From Methanocorpusculaceae archaeon UBA425 (lineage in GTDB: Archaea; Halobacteriota; Methanomicrobia; Methanomicrobiales; Methanocorpusculaceae), in assembly GCA_002506085.1 (NCBI GenBank), contig DAWV01000003.1:1-8121 (forward strand): a stretch of DNA of 8,121 nucleotides, given 5' to 3'. The stretch's first letter is position 1. Each line of letters starts with the position of its first letter. Positions 1-5,620 of this stretch are shown here, one piece after another. A program made the position numbers and the translations under genes. The notes under the pieces were generated by a model. The model saw only the letters and a list, made by a program, of their open reading frames with translations. It made no database searches and had not been told where the DNA came from.

Positions 1-55
1 CGGGGGGGGGGGGGGGGGGGGGGACCGGGCCGGGGGGGTAAAGCGAGGGGGACAA
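1..55. repeat. G-rich tract opening with a 22-G homopolymer
   Basis: Positions 2-23 are 22 consecutive G. They are followed by GGG, a seven-G run and a five-G run before position 53, so the plus strand has at least four G-runs close together and could in principle form a G-quadruplex. No other part of the window looks like this. It may be real (a slippage-prone homopolymer) or a sequencing or assembly artefact, because poly-G is a known read-end artefact of two-colour sequencing and the tract lies at the very edge of the window. The sequence alone cannot decide. Confidence 0.8.
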
Positions 56-102
56 GAAGACAGCGTAAGGAAAATGCGATTCGCGTTTATTCGCGATTGC
101 GT

Positions 103-149
103 GCAAGCCGAAGGCTTGCGTGCCGCCTCAAGCGGGCTAAGCCCGCTTG
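103..149. repeat. Two tandem perfect hairpins with 3-nt loops
   Basis: Positions 103-109 (GCAAGCC) and 113-119 (GGCTTGC) form a perfect 7-bp stem around GAA. Ten bases on, 129-137 (CAAGCGGGC) and 141-149 (GCCCGCTTG) form a perfect 9-bp stem around TAA. Both are GC-rich with minimal loops, and neither is followed by an oligo-T tract, so they do not look like archaeal terminators. The motif TTATTCGCG occurs on both sides of the pair, near 88-96 and 153-161. This resembles a dispersed intergenic repeat unit, though copies elsewhere in the genome cannot be checked here. Confidence 0.6.
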
Positions 150-170
150 GGCTTATTCGCGGTGGAATTT

Positions 171-348
171 TCATGTGTCCGCACCCAGCCAACTCCTTTA
201 TTTGTAGAATTTGTAGAGATTCACATCTATTCAAGCGAGCGAAGCGAGTCGGAGAGCAAATCTTTGATTTGTGAACAAGCGAGCGAAGCGAGTCGGAGAG
301 ACAACCAAAGGTTTGCGGTTCGAAGGAGGATGTCTCATGTGTCCGCAC
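171..348. repeat. 14-bp direct repeats bracketing a repeat module
   Basis: TCATGTGTCCGCAC occurs exactly at 171-184 and again at 335-348, a spacing of 164 bp start to start. The segment between them contains both copies of the 25-bp repeat. The inner edges carry a weak inverted match (CTCCTT near 192-197, AAGGAG at 323-328). The arrangement could be a target-site duplication around a small non-autonomous element, or two copies of one repeat unit. No transposase or clear terminal inverted repeat supports the first reading. Confidence 0.5.
232..300. repeat. Two copies of a 25-bp direct repeat
   Basis: An identical 25-bp sequence starts CAAGCGAGCG and ends GTCGGAGAG at 232-256 and at 276-300. 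The 19-bp spacer holds its own perfect hairpin: CAAATC at 257-262, TTT, then GATTTG at 266-271. The second copy is followed by a weaker inverted pair, AACC and GGTT, around 303-320. Each repeat is itself built from reiterated AGCGAG/GCGAAG steps. When translated, such sequence yields the SERSESE-type peptides of spurious frames, which argues against coding. Confidence 0.75.
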
Positions 349-633
349 TTATGTCATACACGAAATCGAAGTACATCTCACAAGTACCTCATTTTTTTCA
401 TTGGGAGCTCCCCAGCATAGATAAAAATCCACGACCGGACAGACTCCGGGCTACGCTCTAACATGCAGACAAAAAAAGGTGAGGTGTTTTTCGAAGAGGC
501 TGTCTTTAGAGTTTTGGACCGGAAAAGGCAAGGGCGATGATTATCAGGAGAAGTCCCGTAATCATTTTGTCCAGTATTGAGGGTGAGTATTTCATACTGA
601 ATTATTGTGGTTATTTTATCATAAATGCGGCGT

Positions 634-657
634 TAACTACTAAAATTTTGTTAGTTA
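634..657. promoter_or_regulatory. Imperfect 24-bp palindrome, possible operator
   Basis: The arms TAACTA (634-639) and TAGTTA (652-657) are exact inverted repeats around a centre containing AAAATTTT (642-649). All but one or two of the intervening positions also pair. It lies in AT-rich DNA with no gene start nearby: the closest gene ends at 818 on the minus strand. It could be a relic of a promoter, a protein-binding site or chance in AT-rich sequence. Confidence 0.3.
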
Positions 658-781
658 TACGGGTAAACGAAAAATGCGGCAGGAAAATCATTCACTGCGG
701 CAGCATATCTCCGCTCTCTGTTTGGATGCCGGCAAAGGAGCATGATCATGTTTCCATCACGATGCGTTCGCCGCCGGGTTA

Positions 782-808
782 TAAAAAAAATAGACAAATC
801 TCAAAAAA
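782..808 (-). terminator. Oligo-T terminator of the gap operon
   Basis: Read on the minus strand, the sequence just past the VOC stop codon contains a run of six T and then one of eight T (complements of the A runs at 803-808 and 783-790). Archaeal RNA polymerase terminates at such oligo-T tracts in the non-template strand without needing a hairpin. The tracts sit 10-38 nt beyond the stop, where a terminator for the gap, WG-phosphatase and VOC genes would be expected. Confidence 0.6.
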
Positions 809-817
809 TTTTAGGGG

Positions 818-1288
818 TTATTCCTCCTCCAGGAACATCTCCACGACCTCTTGCGGGAACATCGTTCTTTTGACAATCTCCTCAACGGTCATGCCTTCTG
901 CATGGAATCTCCGGCAGACGGTCATCATACTCTCTCCCACTTCGACGATATGCATATCCGGATCATAGAATCTCACAACCCTCTGACCCCAGGCATACTC
1001 CTTCACCTGATGGACATACTTCACTCCAAACGTTTTAAGCCGTTCGACGAATGCATCGAACTCCTCCTCCTCGAAGTAGAGCTCGGCATCATTTCCCTGA
1101 TACCGGATATCTGATGCGGGTTTATCAATAAAACCTGTCCAGGAACTCTTCGACTGAATCGCAAACGACTCGGCAAACGTAACGTTTTCTCCGAGATCCA
1201 TACCTATCTCCTGACCTAGGATACCGGTATAGAACTTCTTTGATGCATCAATATCATCAACAACAAGTAACGGGCATATAAATTTCAT
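818..1288 (-). CDS. VOC-superfamily (glyoxalase-fold) protein with C-terminal helical extension
   Basis: The product has 156 residues. Residues 1-119 show the vicinal-oxygen-chelate pattern: an opening strand (KFICPLLVVDDIDASKKFY) typical of glyoxalase/bleomycin-resistance modules, a GQRVVRFYDPDMHIVEVGE strand near the end, and potential metal-ligand residues such as E69, H93 and E116. A single module of this size normally works as a dimer. Metal use and substrate (glyoxalase, isomerase, dioxygenase or binding protein) cannot be read from sequence. Residues 120-156 form a charged, helix-rich tail with a TVEEIVKRTMFPQEVVEMF stretch that looks like a small helix-turn-helix-like unit. The ATG at 1288 overlaps the upstream gene's TGA (ATGA), and AAGGAG lies 8 nt upstream, inside that gene, so translational coupling is likely. 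It appears to be the last gene of the operon. Confidence 0.85.
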   Translation of the reverse strand: MKFICPLLVVDDIDASKKFYTGILGQEIGMDLGENVTFAESFAIQSKSSWTGFIDKPASDIRYQGNDAELYFEEEEFDAFVERLKTFGVKYVHQVKEYAWGQRVVRFYDPDMHIVEVGESMMTVCRRFHAEGMTVEEIVKRTMFPQEVVEMFLEEE

Positions 1289-2445
1289 ACTTTTGTCTCC
1301 TTACCTCTCCACCAGAGGTACCATGTCTCTTTTCTCCGGAACAGAATACAGCCGTCCAGAAATCCTGTCCAGTCATCAGTGAAATCATAACCGGTCAGCG
1401 TCGAAACAAAAGCGACCAGAAACACATCATGCGTAACACAGACCGAAATGCCGTTTGGCACTGCCGTCTCCTTCAGGAAATTGAACAGCCTCTGTGTTCC
1501 CTCTCTGATTTTGTAATGACCCGGCAAAACGCCCTCATGAATATACTCAAGCGTGACCGTCTTGGTCGGGTTCTGCACATAGAAGCCGCGGGTAAGTTCG
1601 TCATCGAAGATGTATGCTCCGGGCTCTCCCAGAAGCTCACTCGCCTCCGTTCCGCTGTTTACCCCCGCTCCTTCAAGGATCAGCTCCGCGGTCCGCATAC
1701 ACCGGATCATCGGACTTGCATATGCTCTGACAGGTCTGCCGCAAAGCTCCCTGCCGAAACATTCCGCGACACTCTCTCCCCTGGGGGTGAGTTTCTTCAT
1801 CGAACCGGGTTCGCCTTTTATGAATGGTTCACGTTCAGCATGTCTGATGAGAACGATAGCCGCGTCCCACTCGGTTGTTTTCAGAATTGCCGGAATCGGG
1901 TTCTCCTTTCCTGCATATCTGATGTTGCCGGTTATCGGATATTCATCTTTCGGCGGGTCTGCACGGCGGAGTTCATTGCCGGCTTTATCGATAACGAGCC
2001 AGCCGGCTTCGTCCCGGACGAGTGCCTCGCCGTTTTTGAAACTCCGGGCATCGAGATACCAGTCGCCATATACCATCTCGCCCCCGGTTGTGATATGGGT
2101 GGCTCCGTAATTTTTCCGGTAGATGACGGCCGCTCCTTCGGAAAATTCATCTGCAAAGAGGTATTTGTTGTGACCGATTCGTTTACCCTGTTCATTGATG
2201 TGGTAATACTCACCCCCGATTGTCCTGACCGCTGCACAGTCATCGGCATAATCACCGACCCAGGCATACCTCTCTTCATATACGGGGCTGCCTGAAAAGT
2301 CGATGTGGTAAGCCCCCGAGTCATCGGATACGGCGGCAAGTCCCGGGAACCTGAACGGTCCTACTTTTTTGAACCGCTTTTCGTAAATGGGGGCCCCGCC
2401 GAATTCGTGGCACGTCCCGTCGGTGCTTGGTACAGGTAAATCCAT
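1285..2445 (-). CDS. WG-repeat protein fused to a histidine-phosphatase domain
   Basis: The product has 386 residues in two parts. Residues ~16-155 are four WG-type repeats of 34-36 residues, each with a pattern like PVYEERYxxVGxF, then AAV, then YHI plus Asp or Asn, expected to form a small beta-rich binding platform. The segment before residue 16 looks like the tail of a further repeat. Residues ~194-382 are a histidine-phosphatase (phosphoglycerate-mutase superfamily) domain: the RHAER motif with candidate catalytic His202 and Arg201, SPMIRCMRTAE with Arg248, and VTHD with His339. Superfamily enzymes act through a phosphohistidine on phosphoesters or phosphoproteins; the substrate here is unknown. 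No signal peptide or membrane segment is seen, so it is probably cytoplasmic. The ATG lies 8 nt after the gap stop with no Shine-Dalgarno motif. It overlaps the VOC gene by 4 nt. Confidence 0.85.
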   Translation of the reverse strand: MDLPVPSTDGTCHEFGGAPIYEKRFKKVGPFRFPGLAAVSDDSGAYHIDFSGSPVYEERYAWVGDYADDCAAVRTIGGEYYHINEQGKRIGHNKYLFADEFSEGAAVIYRKNYGATHITTGGEMVYGDWYLDARSFKNGEALVRDEAGWLVIDKAGNELRRADPPKDEYPITGNIRYAGKENPIPAILKTTEWDAAIVLIRHAEREPFIKGEPGSMKKLTPRGESVAECFGRELCGRPVRAYASPMIRCMRTAELILEGAGVNSGTEASELLGEPGAYIFDDELTRGFYVQNPTKTVTLEYIHEGVLPGHYKIREGTQRLFNFLKETAVPNGISVCVTHDVFLVAFVSTLTGYDFTDDWTGFLDGCILFRRKETWYLWWRGKETKV

Positions 2446-2453
2446 AAAAAAAG
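2446..2453 (-). promoter_or_regulatory. Oligo-T spacer between gap and the fusion gene
   Basis: The whole 8-nt spacer reads CTTTTTTT on the coding strand and abuts the ATG of the fusion gene. It takes the place where a ribosome-binding site would sit. In archaea an oligo-T of this length can cause partial termination, so downstream genes could be expressed less than gap. Confidence 0.35.
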
Positions 2454-3482
2454 TTAGCGAATGGCAGTCAGACCTACTGCCTTGTTCGTAATCGCGATAG
2501 ATTCCATCGCGGTTTTCACATCGCCCGACATTGCCCGGATACAGTCCACGGTTTCCACAACGACATCCGCTTCCTGGTGAATTGCCTGGAAGAGGTAGAG
2601 GTCCGTTCCGCCGTCAAGGACCGAAACGGACTCTTCGAAGATTCCGTTCTCCCAGAGGTCTCCTCTTGAACGAAGAAGATCGGAGGTGTACTCCTTGAGC
2701 TGGGCCGTGCTCGTGATTCCGGTGCTCTTTGAAATCAGTCCGAGACGGGAGTGGGCTTTGATTAAATCAAGGACCTGCTCTCTCGTTGCCGGGTTTTTCA
2801 GCTCCATGTTGATGAAGTGCATGTGCATGAGGGTTGTCGGCACAATCATCGCGGAGGTGATGATATTGATTTCGGGAAGTACGCTCTGTACGTCAGGACC
2901 ATGGTGGGACGGGATGGTGACCGGGTTCAGGACGATTGCGTCGATTGGTCCGCGTTTGATGTCGCCCGGGTCTCCTCCGCGGCGGATCATGGTTGCCCGG
3001 ACTTTTTTCACGCCGAAGACCGAGTCGATGAGGTGAATAATGCGGCAGAGTCCGGTGGTATTGCAGGATACCACCCGGGCGAACTGTCTTCCGATTGCCT
3101 GCTCATAATTGCAGGATGAGTTGAAGGAGAATCCAGCGACCGAGTGCTCTTCTCCGCCCTCCCAGATTGCTTTCCGGTTGTATTTTTCATAGAGGGGTTT
3201 ATTTCCTTCGCCGATTCCTCCGGGTGTTGCATCGACAATGATATCGGCCTTCTGAATCATTTCCTCAACCGAGCCGGCGACAGGGATTCCTGCTTTGATG
3301 AACGCATCTTTTTTGCTGATGTCGGCGATGTAGAGGGGGTATCCTCTCTCTTTGGCGACATATGCTTCTGCCCCGGGTTTGGTTTTGGAAACACCGATTA
3401 TTTCCATATCCGGCTGACAGGAAACCGCGTCTGCTACGCGTTTTCCGATTGTCCCGTAACCGTTGACTGCAACCTTAATCAT
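2454..3482 (-). CDS. gap: Archaeal (type II) glyceraldehyde-3-phosphate dehydrogenase
   Basis: The product has 342 residues, close to the usual length for archaeal phosphorylating GAPDH. It catalyses reversible conversion of glyceraldehyde-3-phosphate, phosphate and NAD(P)+ to 1,3-bisphosphoglycerate; in methanogens it mainly serves gluconeogenesis. Residues 1-20 are the Rossmann nucleotide-binding start (VNGYGTIGKRVADAV), DATPGGIGEGN lies at 84-94, and SCNTTGLCR places the catalytic nucleophile at Cys140. The catalytic-domain sequence RRGGDPGDIKRGPIDAI is at 168-183, with SHHGPD at 192-197 and a His near 220 (TTLMHMH) where archaeal enzymes have their catalytic His. Bacterial GAPDH differs strongly, so this supports an archaeal host. 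AAGGAG lies 16 nt before the ATG, too far for normal use, which with the TATA box position suggests a short leader. It heads the likely three-gene operon. Confidence 0.97.
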   Translation of the reverse strand: MIKVAVNGYGTIGKRVADAVSCQPDMEIIGVSKTKPGAEAYVAKERGYPLYIADISKKDAFIKAGIPVAGSVEEMIQKADIIVDATPGGIGEGNKPLYEKYNRKAIWEGGEEHSVAGFSFNSSCNYEQAIGRQFARVVSCNTTGLCRIIHLIDSVFGVKKVRATMIRRGGDPGDIKRGPIDAIVLNPVTIPSHHGPDVQSVLPEINIITSAMIVPTTLMHMHFINMELKNPATREQVLDLIKAHSRLGLISKSTGITSTAQLKEYTSDLLRSRGDLWENGIFEESVSVLDGGTDLYLFQAIHQEADVVVETVDCIRAMSGDVKTAMESIAITNKAVGLTAIR

Positions 3483-3513
3483 AATTAGTAGTATGCTTCT
3501 CCTTCAAGGAACA

Positions 3514-3523
3514 TAAAATTATA
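3514..3523 (-). promoter_or_regulatory. TATA-like element of the gap promoter
   Basis: On the minus strand TATAATTTTA occupies 3523-3514, centred about 36 nt before the gap ATG. Archaeal transcription usually starts about 25 nt downstream of the TATA centre, which would put the start near 3494 and leave a leader of roughly 10-15 nt. The position relative to the gene supports the call; the box is a moderate match. Confidence 0.5.
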
Positions 3524-3558
3524 GGCTCTATTCCGGAGGCATCCTCAGCGGAAATACG

Positions 3559-3580
3559 AAAAAAAAAGAATGGGAAAAAA
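3559..3580 (-). terminator. Oligo-T terminator of putP
   Basis: On the minus strand the putP stop codon is followed directly by TTTTTT (complement of 3575-3580), then by nine T (complement of 3559-3567). This double oligo-T without a strong hairpin fits archaeal termination. It separates putP transcription from the gap operon about 80 nt further on. Confidence 0.65.
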
Positions 3581-5077
3581 TCAGGTTTTTCCGGTGCCGA
3601 TTTCTTTGACATATGCGTCAAAGGTATCGGCGACCTCTTTCGATGGAGGCAGAGTGAGCCTGGATACAATATAGATTGCAAAGAGACTCACGATTGCTCC
3701 CGGAATCATTTCATAGATGCCGGTCGGGGCTGCAAGGAACATATACCAGAGGAAAGCGGTAACGCCTCCTGCAAGAATTCCGGCAAGAGCTCCCTGCCAG
3801 TTCATTCTCTTCCAGAAGAGTCCGACTAAGATAACCGAACCGAACGTTGCTCCGAAACCTGCCCAGGCAAATGAAACGATGTCAAAGACTGAACTCGTCT
3901 TGTCAAGGGACAGGGTAATTGCGAGGGCCGCGACGACAAGAACTGTTATCCGGGAAAGCAGGAGTAAGGTTTTCTGGGATGCTTTCTTATTAAAGAACGT
4001 CTTGTAGAGGTCCTGGGAAATTGCGGAGGAGGCAACAAGCATCTGACTTGATGCTGTACTCATGATTGCTCCAAGGATACCACAATAGACAATGCCTGCA
4101 ATGAGGCTGAACAGTGTTTCCTTGGTCATTTCAATAAACACGGTTTCCGGATTTGCGAGCGGCGTGCTGAAGAATATCTGACCAATGAGACCGATGAAAA
4201 TCGCGGCCGCAAGGGAAATTACGACCCAGACCATAGCCACGTGCCGTGCTTTCGGAATCTCATCCGGCTTTTCGATTGCCATGAATCTTGGGAGAATATG
4301 CGGCTGACCAAAGTAACCGAAAGCCCATGCAAGACCTGATACGACAACAAAGACCGAGATGAACTCACCGGTCGACGGGTCTACAAAGAGGGAAAGCATG
4401 TTCGGATCAATGGATGCAATCGTTGCTCCGCCCGTTCCAAAGAGCATAACGACAGCCACGATTGGAACAAGAAGCAGAGCGAAAAGCATCAGCATTCCCT
4501 GGATGAAGTCAGTCAGACAGACTGCCCTGAATCCTCCGGTGAACGTATAACAAACGACAATTGCAGCACAAACCAGCATTGCAGCCGTGTAGTCAAGACC
4601 AAAGACGGAATTGAAGAGTTTTCCGCCTGCAACGAACTGTGCAGCCGTGTAGACGACGAAGAAGACGATGATGAAAATCGAAGACAGGGCTGAGATGTAT
4701 GCTTTTTTGTCGCCGAATCTGTTTACGAAGAACTCGGGAAGAGTCAGCGAATCTTTTGCTTTGCGGGTATAAACCCGGAGACGTTTTGCAACGAATTTCC
4801 AGTTCAGGTATGTTCCGATCGCAAGACCGATGGCAGTCCATCCCGCAGACGAGAGACCTGACACATAGGCAAGACCCGGCAGACCCAGAAGAAGCCATCC
4901 GCTCATATCAGATGCTTCTGCCGAGAGAGCCGTAACCCACCTGTGCAGACCTCTGCCGCCGAGGATAAAGTCTCCGACGGTCTTGTTCTTCTTCATGTAG
5001 AAGAAGCCGATGTAAATCATTATGCCGAAATAGATTACGAATGCGGCAATGATTCCAATTAAATTCCAGTCTACCAC
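3581..5077 (-). CDS. putP: Sodium/proline symporter (PutP family)
   Basis: The product has 498 residues from the chosen start, about the length of Escherichia coli PutP (502), with hydrophobic segments throughout as expected for the 13-helix sodium:solute symporter fold. It imports a small organic solute, most likely proline, using the sodium gradient. The match to PutP is strong: ILGGRGLHRWVTALSAEASDMSGW at 38-61 contains Arg42, Asp57 and Ser59, corresponding to the functionally important Arg40, Asp55 and Ser57. AFGYFGQPHILPRFMA spans 252-267, and IMSTASSQMLVASSA carries Ser340-Thr341 of the Na2 sodium site. An upstream in-frame GTG at 5110 would add 11 residues, but GTG at 5077 is preferred because AGGAG lies exactly 8 nt before it. 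Betaine or another osmolyte is possible as substrate. The gene is apparently monocistronic. Confidence 0.93.
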   Translation of the reverse strand: MVDWNLIGIIAAFVIYFGIMIYIGFFYMKKNKTVGDFILGGRGLHRWVTALSAEASDMSGWLLLGLPGLAYVSGLSSAGWTAIGLAIGTYLNWKFVAKRLRVYTRKAKDSLTLPEFFVNRFGDKKAYISALSSIFIIVFFVVYTAAQFVAGGKLFNSVFGLDYTAAMLVCAAIVVCYTFTGGFRAVCLTDFIQGMLMLFALLLVPIVAVVMLFGTGGATIASIDPNMLSLFVDPSTGEFISVFVVVSGLAWAFGYFGQPHILPRFMAIEKPDEIPKARHVAMVWVVISLAAAIFIGLIGQIFFSTPLANPETVFIEMTKETLFSLIAGIVYCGILGAIMSTASSQMLVASSAISQDLYKTFFNKKASQKTLLLLSRITVLVVAALAITLSLDKTSSVFDIVSFAWAGFGATFGSVILVGLFWKRMNWQGALAGILAGGVTAFLWYMFLAAPTGIYEMIPGAIVSLFAIYIVSRLTLPPSKEVADTFDAYVKEIGTGKT

Positions 5078-5085
5078 AAAATTAA

Positions 5086-5090
5086 CTCCT
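5086..5090 (-). promoter_or_regulatory. putP: Shine-Dalgarno site fixing the putP start
   Basis: AGGAG on the minus strand lies 8 nt before the GTG at 5077. The alternative GTG at 5110 has no such motif and sits in a poorly conserved, charged N-terminal addition, so this site decides the start. Confidence 0.75.
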
Positions 5091-5128
5091 TTTTTTGATT
5101 TTCCACCCACACCAGGGGTAATGAAAAA

Positions 5129-5172
5129 CCAATTATTACAGGTTACTAGTTAAGACCCCATAATATTTATGT
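5129..5172. promoter_or_regulatory. Divergent promoter region between putP and the J-domain gene
   Basis: Two AT-rich blocks could serve as TATA boxes. ATAAATATTA on the minus strand (5170-5161) would place putP transcription start near 5138 with a leader of about 60 nt. The same block read on the plus strand (TAATATTTAT, 5161-5170) would start the J-domain transcript near 5190. A second block, AATTATTA at 5131-5138, could serve either direction. Only the general location is well supported. Confidence 0.45.
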
Positions 5173-5179
5173 AATATGA

Positions 5180-5392
5180 ATGAACATAGAGACAATTATG
5201 ATAGAAGAAATGACGAAGGAACGGGCTTATAAGATTCTCGGCGTGCCGTTTGGTTCGGATTTCTCGATGACCTCACTTGCCTTTAGAAATCTTCGTGATA
5301 AATATCACCCGGATGTAAGCCCGTACACGCGGAGGGAATACACGGAAGTTATTGCAGCATTTGAGTATCTTCAGCGGCTCTTTTCCTCGTGA
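5180..5392 (+). CDS. Small stand-alone J-domain-like protein
   Basis: The product has 70 residues from the first ATG, essentially a J domain and nothing else. AYKILGVPFG (16-25) corresponds to helix I, LAFRNLRDKYHPD (33-45) to the basic helix II ending in the diagnostic HPD tripeptide (43-45), and YTEVIAAFEYLQRLF (54-68) to helix III. J domains stimulate the ATPase of Hsp70/DnaK through HPD. There is no Gly/Phe linker, zinc finger or client-binding domain, and no dnaK or grpE in the window, so a targeting or regulatory role is more likely than a general DnaJ. The start is uncertain: ATGs at 5198 and 5210 are in frame and leave the J domain intact, and if the TATA block at 5161-5170 is used, the transcript would begin after 5180, favouring 5198. 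No start has a good Shine-Dalgarno motif. Confidence 0.75.
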   Translation: MNIETIMIEEMTKERAYKILGVPFGSDFSMTSLAFRNLRDKYHPDVSPYTRREYTEVIAAFEYLQRLFSS

Positions 5393-5517
5393 GGGGGGCG
5401 GGTCAACTACCCCCAGCCCCGCCTTTACCCTGAAACGGAACAAATCCCGTAACCTATCTCATAGAGAGGGAACGGCATTTTCCGGATTTTTGGGCATTAT
5501 CGCACCGCGCGGTCAGA

Positions 5518-5527
5518 GTATATATAC
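5518..5527 (+). promoter_or_regulatory. Strong TATA box upstream of corA
   Basis: GTATATATAC is a perfect 10-bp palindrome and the best TATA-box match in the window. Transcription would begin near 5547. That is about 120 nt before corA, so it gives corA a long 5' leader or drives a separate small RNA. Because the box is symmetric it does not itself show direction; the plus strand is chosen because corA lies downstream. Confidence 0.6.
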
Positions 5528-5546
5528 TTCGACGTTGCAGTATGTA

Positions 5547-5620
5547 TTATAACACCCCGGGATGAGACCTCTGACAGTACCCTTGCGTTTTGGTCCTTCA
5601 TGAGTCCATCCCTCCTTTTT
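5547..5620 (+). ncRNA. Possible structured leader or small RNA ahead of corA
   Basis: Downstream of the strong TATA box, GGGATG (5559-5564) can pair with CATCCC (5607-5612), enclosing a GACC (5566-5569) and GGTC (5592-5595) helix. TTTTT at 5616-5620 follows directly. A closing stem followed by oligo-T looks like an attenuator or the end of a short transcript. It does not match any magnesium riboswitch I can recognise, and the helices are short, so the call is speculative. Confidence 0.2.

Larger units (their letters stand above)
1..817. other. Gene-free, repeat-rich region
   Basis: No open frame here looks like a protein. The longest plus-strand frames translate repeat sequence into Ser/Glu/Arg-rich or low-complexity peptides, and the frame over 537-968 runs antisense into the VOC gene. 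Three very short frames were noted: 337-420 (27 codons) and 748-873 (41 codons), each with an AAGGAG-type motif 7 nt upstream, and 463-540 (25 codons) without one. None is convincing. What the region does hold is the G tract, the small hairpins at 103-149 and 257-271, the direct repeats at 171-348, an imperfect palindrome at 634-657, and the terminator of the minus-strand operon at its right end. Confidence 0.65.

Noticed and set aside
232..300. CRISPR array
   Set aside because: Only two 25-bp copies are present, the 19-bp spacer is too short and is itself a hairpin, and no cas gene is nearby.
310..332. T-arm of a tRNA gene (GGTTCGAA)
   Set aside because: The bases around the motif cannot close a T stem or an acceptor stem, and no anticodon arm is visible upstream.
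147..461. 104-residue plus-strand reading frame
   Set aside because: It is built from the 25-bp and 14-bp repeats, giving Ser/Glu/Arg-rich sequence, and has no family resemblance or ribosome site at its first ATG.
463..540. 25-codon frame rich in Lys and Glu
   Set aside because: It has no Shine-Dalgarno motif or close TATA box and is too short to judge by composition.
1429..2295. Long plus-strand reading frame opposite the WG-phosphatase gene
   Set aside because: It is antisense to a gene with clear domain motifs, and its translation shows no domain and no ribosome site.
5078..5110. Upstream GTG start for putP adding 11 residues
   Set aside because: A well-placed AGGAG 8 nt before the GTG at 5077 gives a start whose residue numbering also matches E. 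coli PutP at Ser340-Thr341; the upstream start has no ribosome site.
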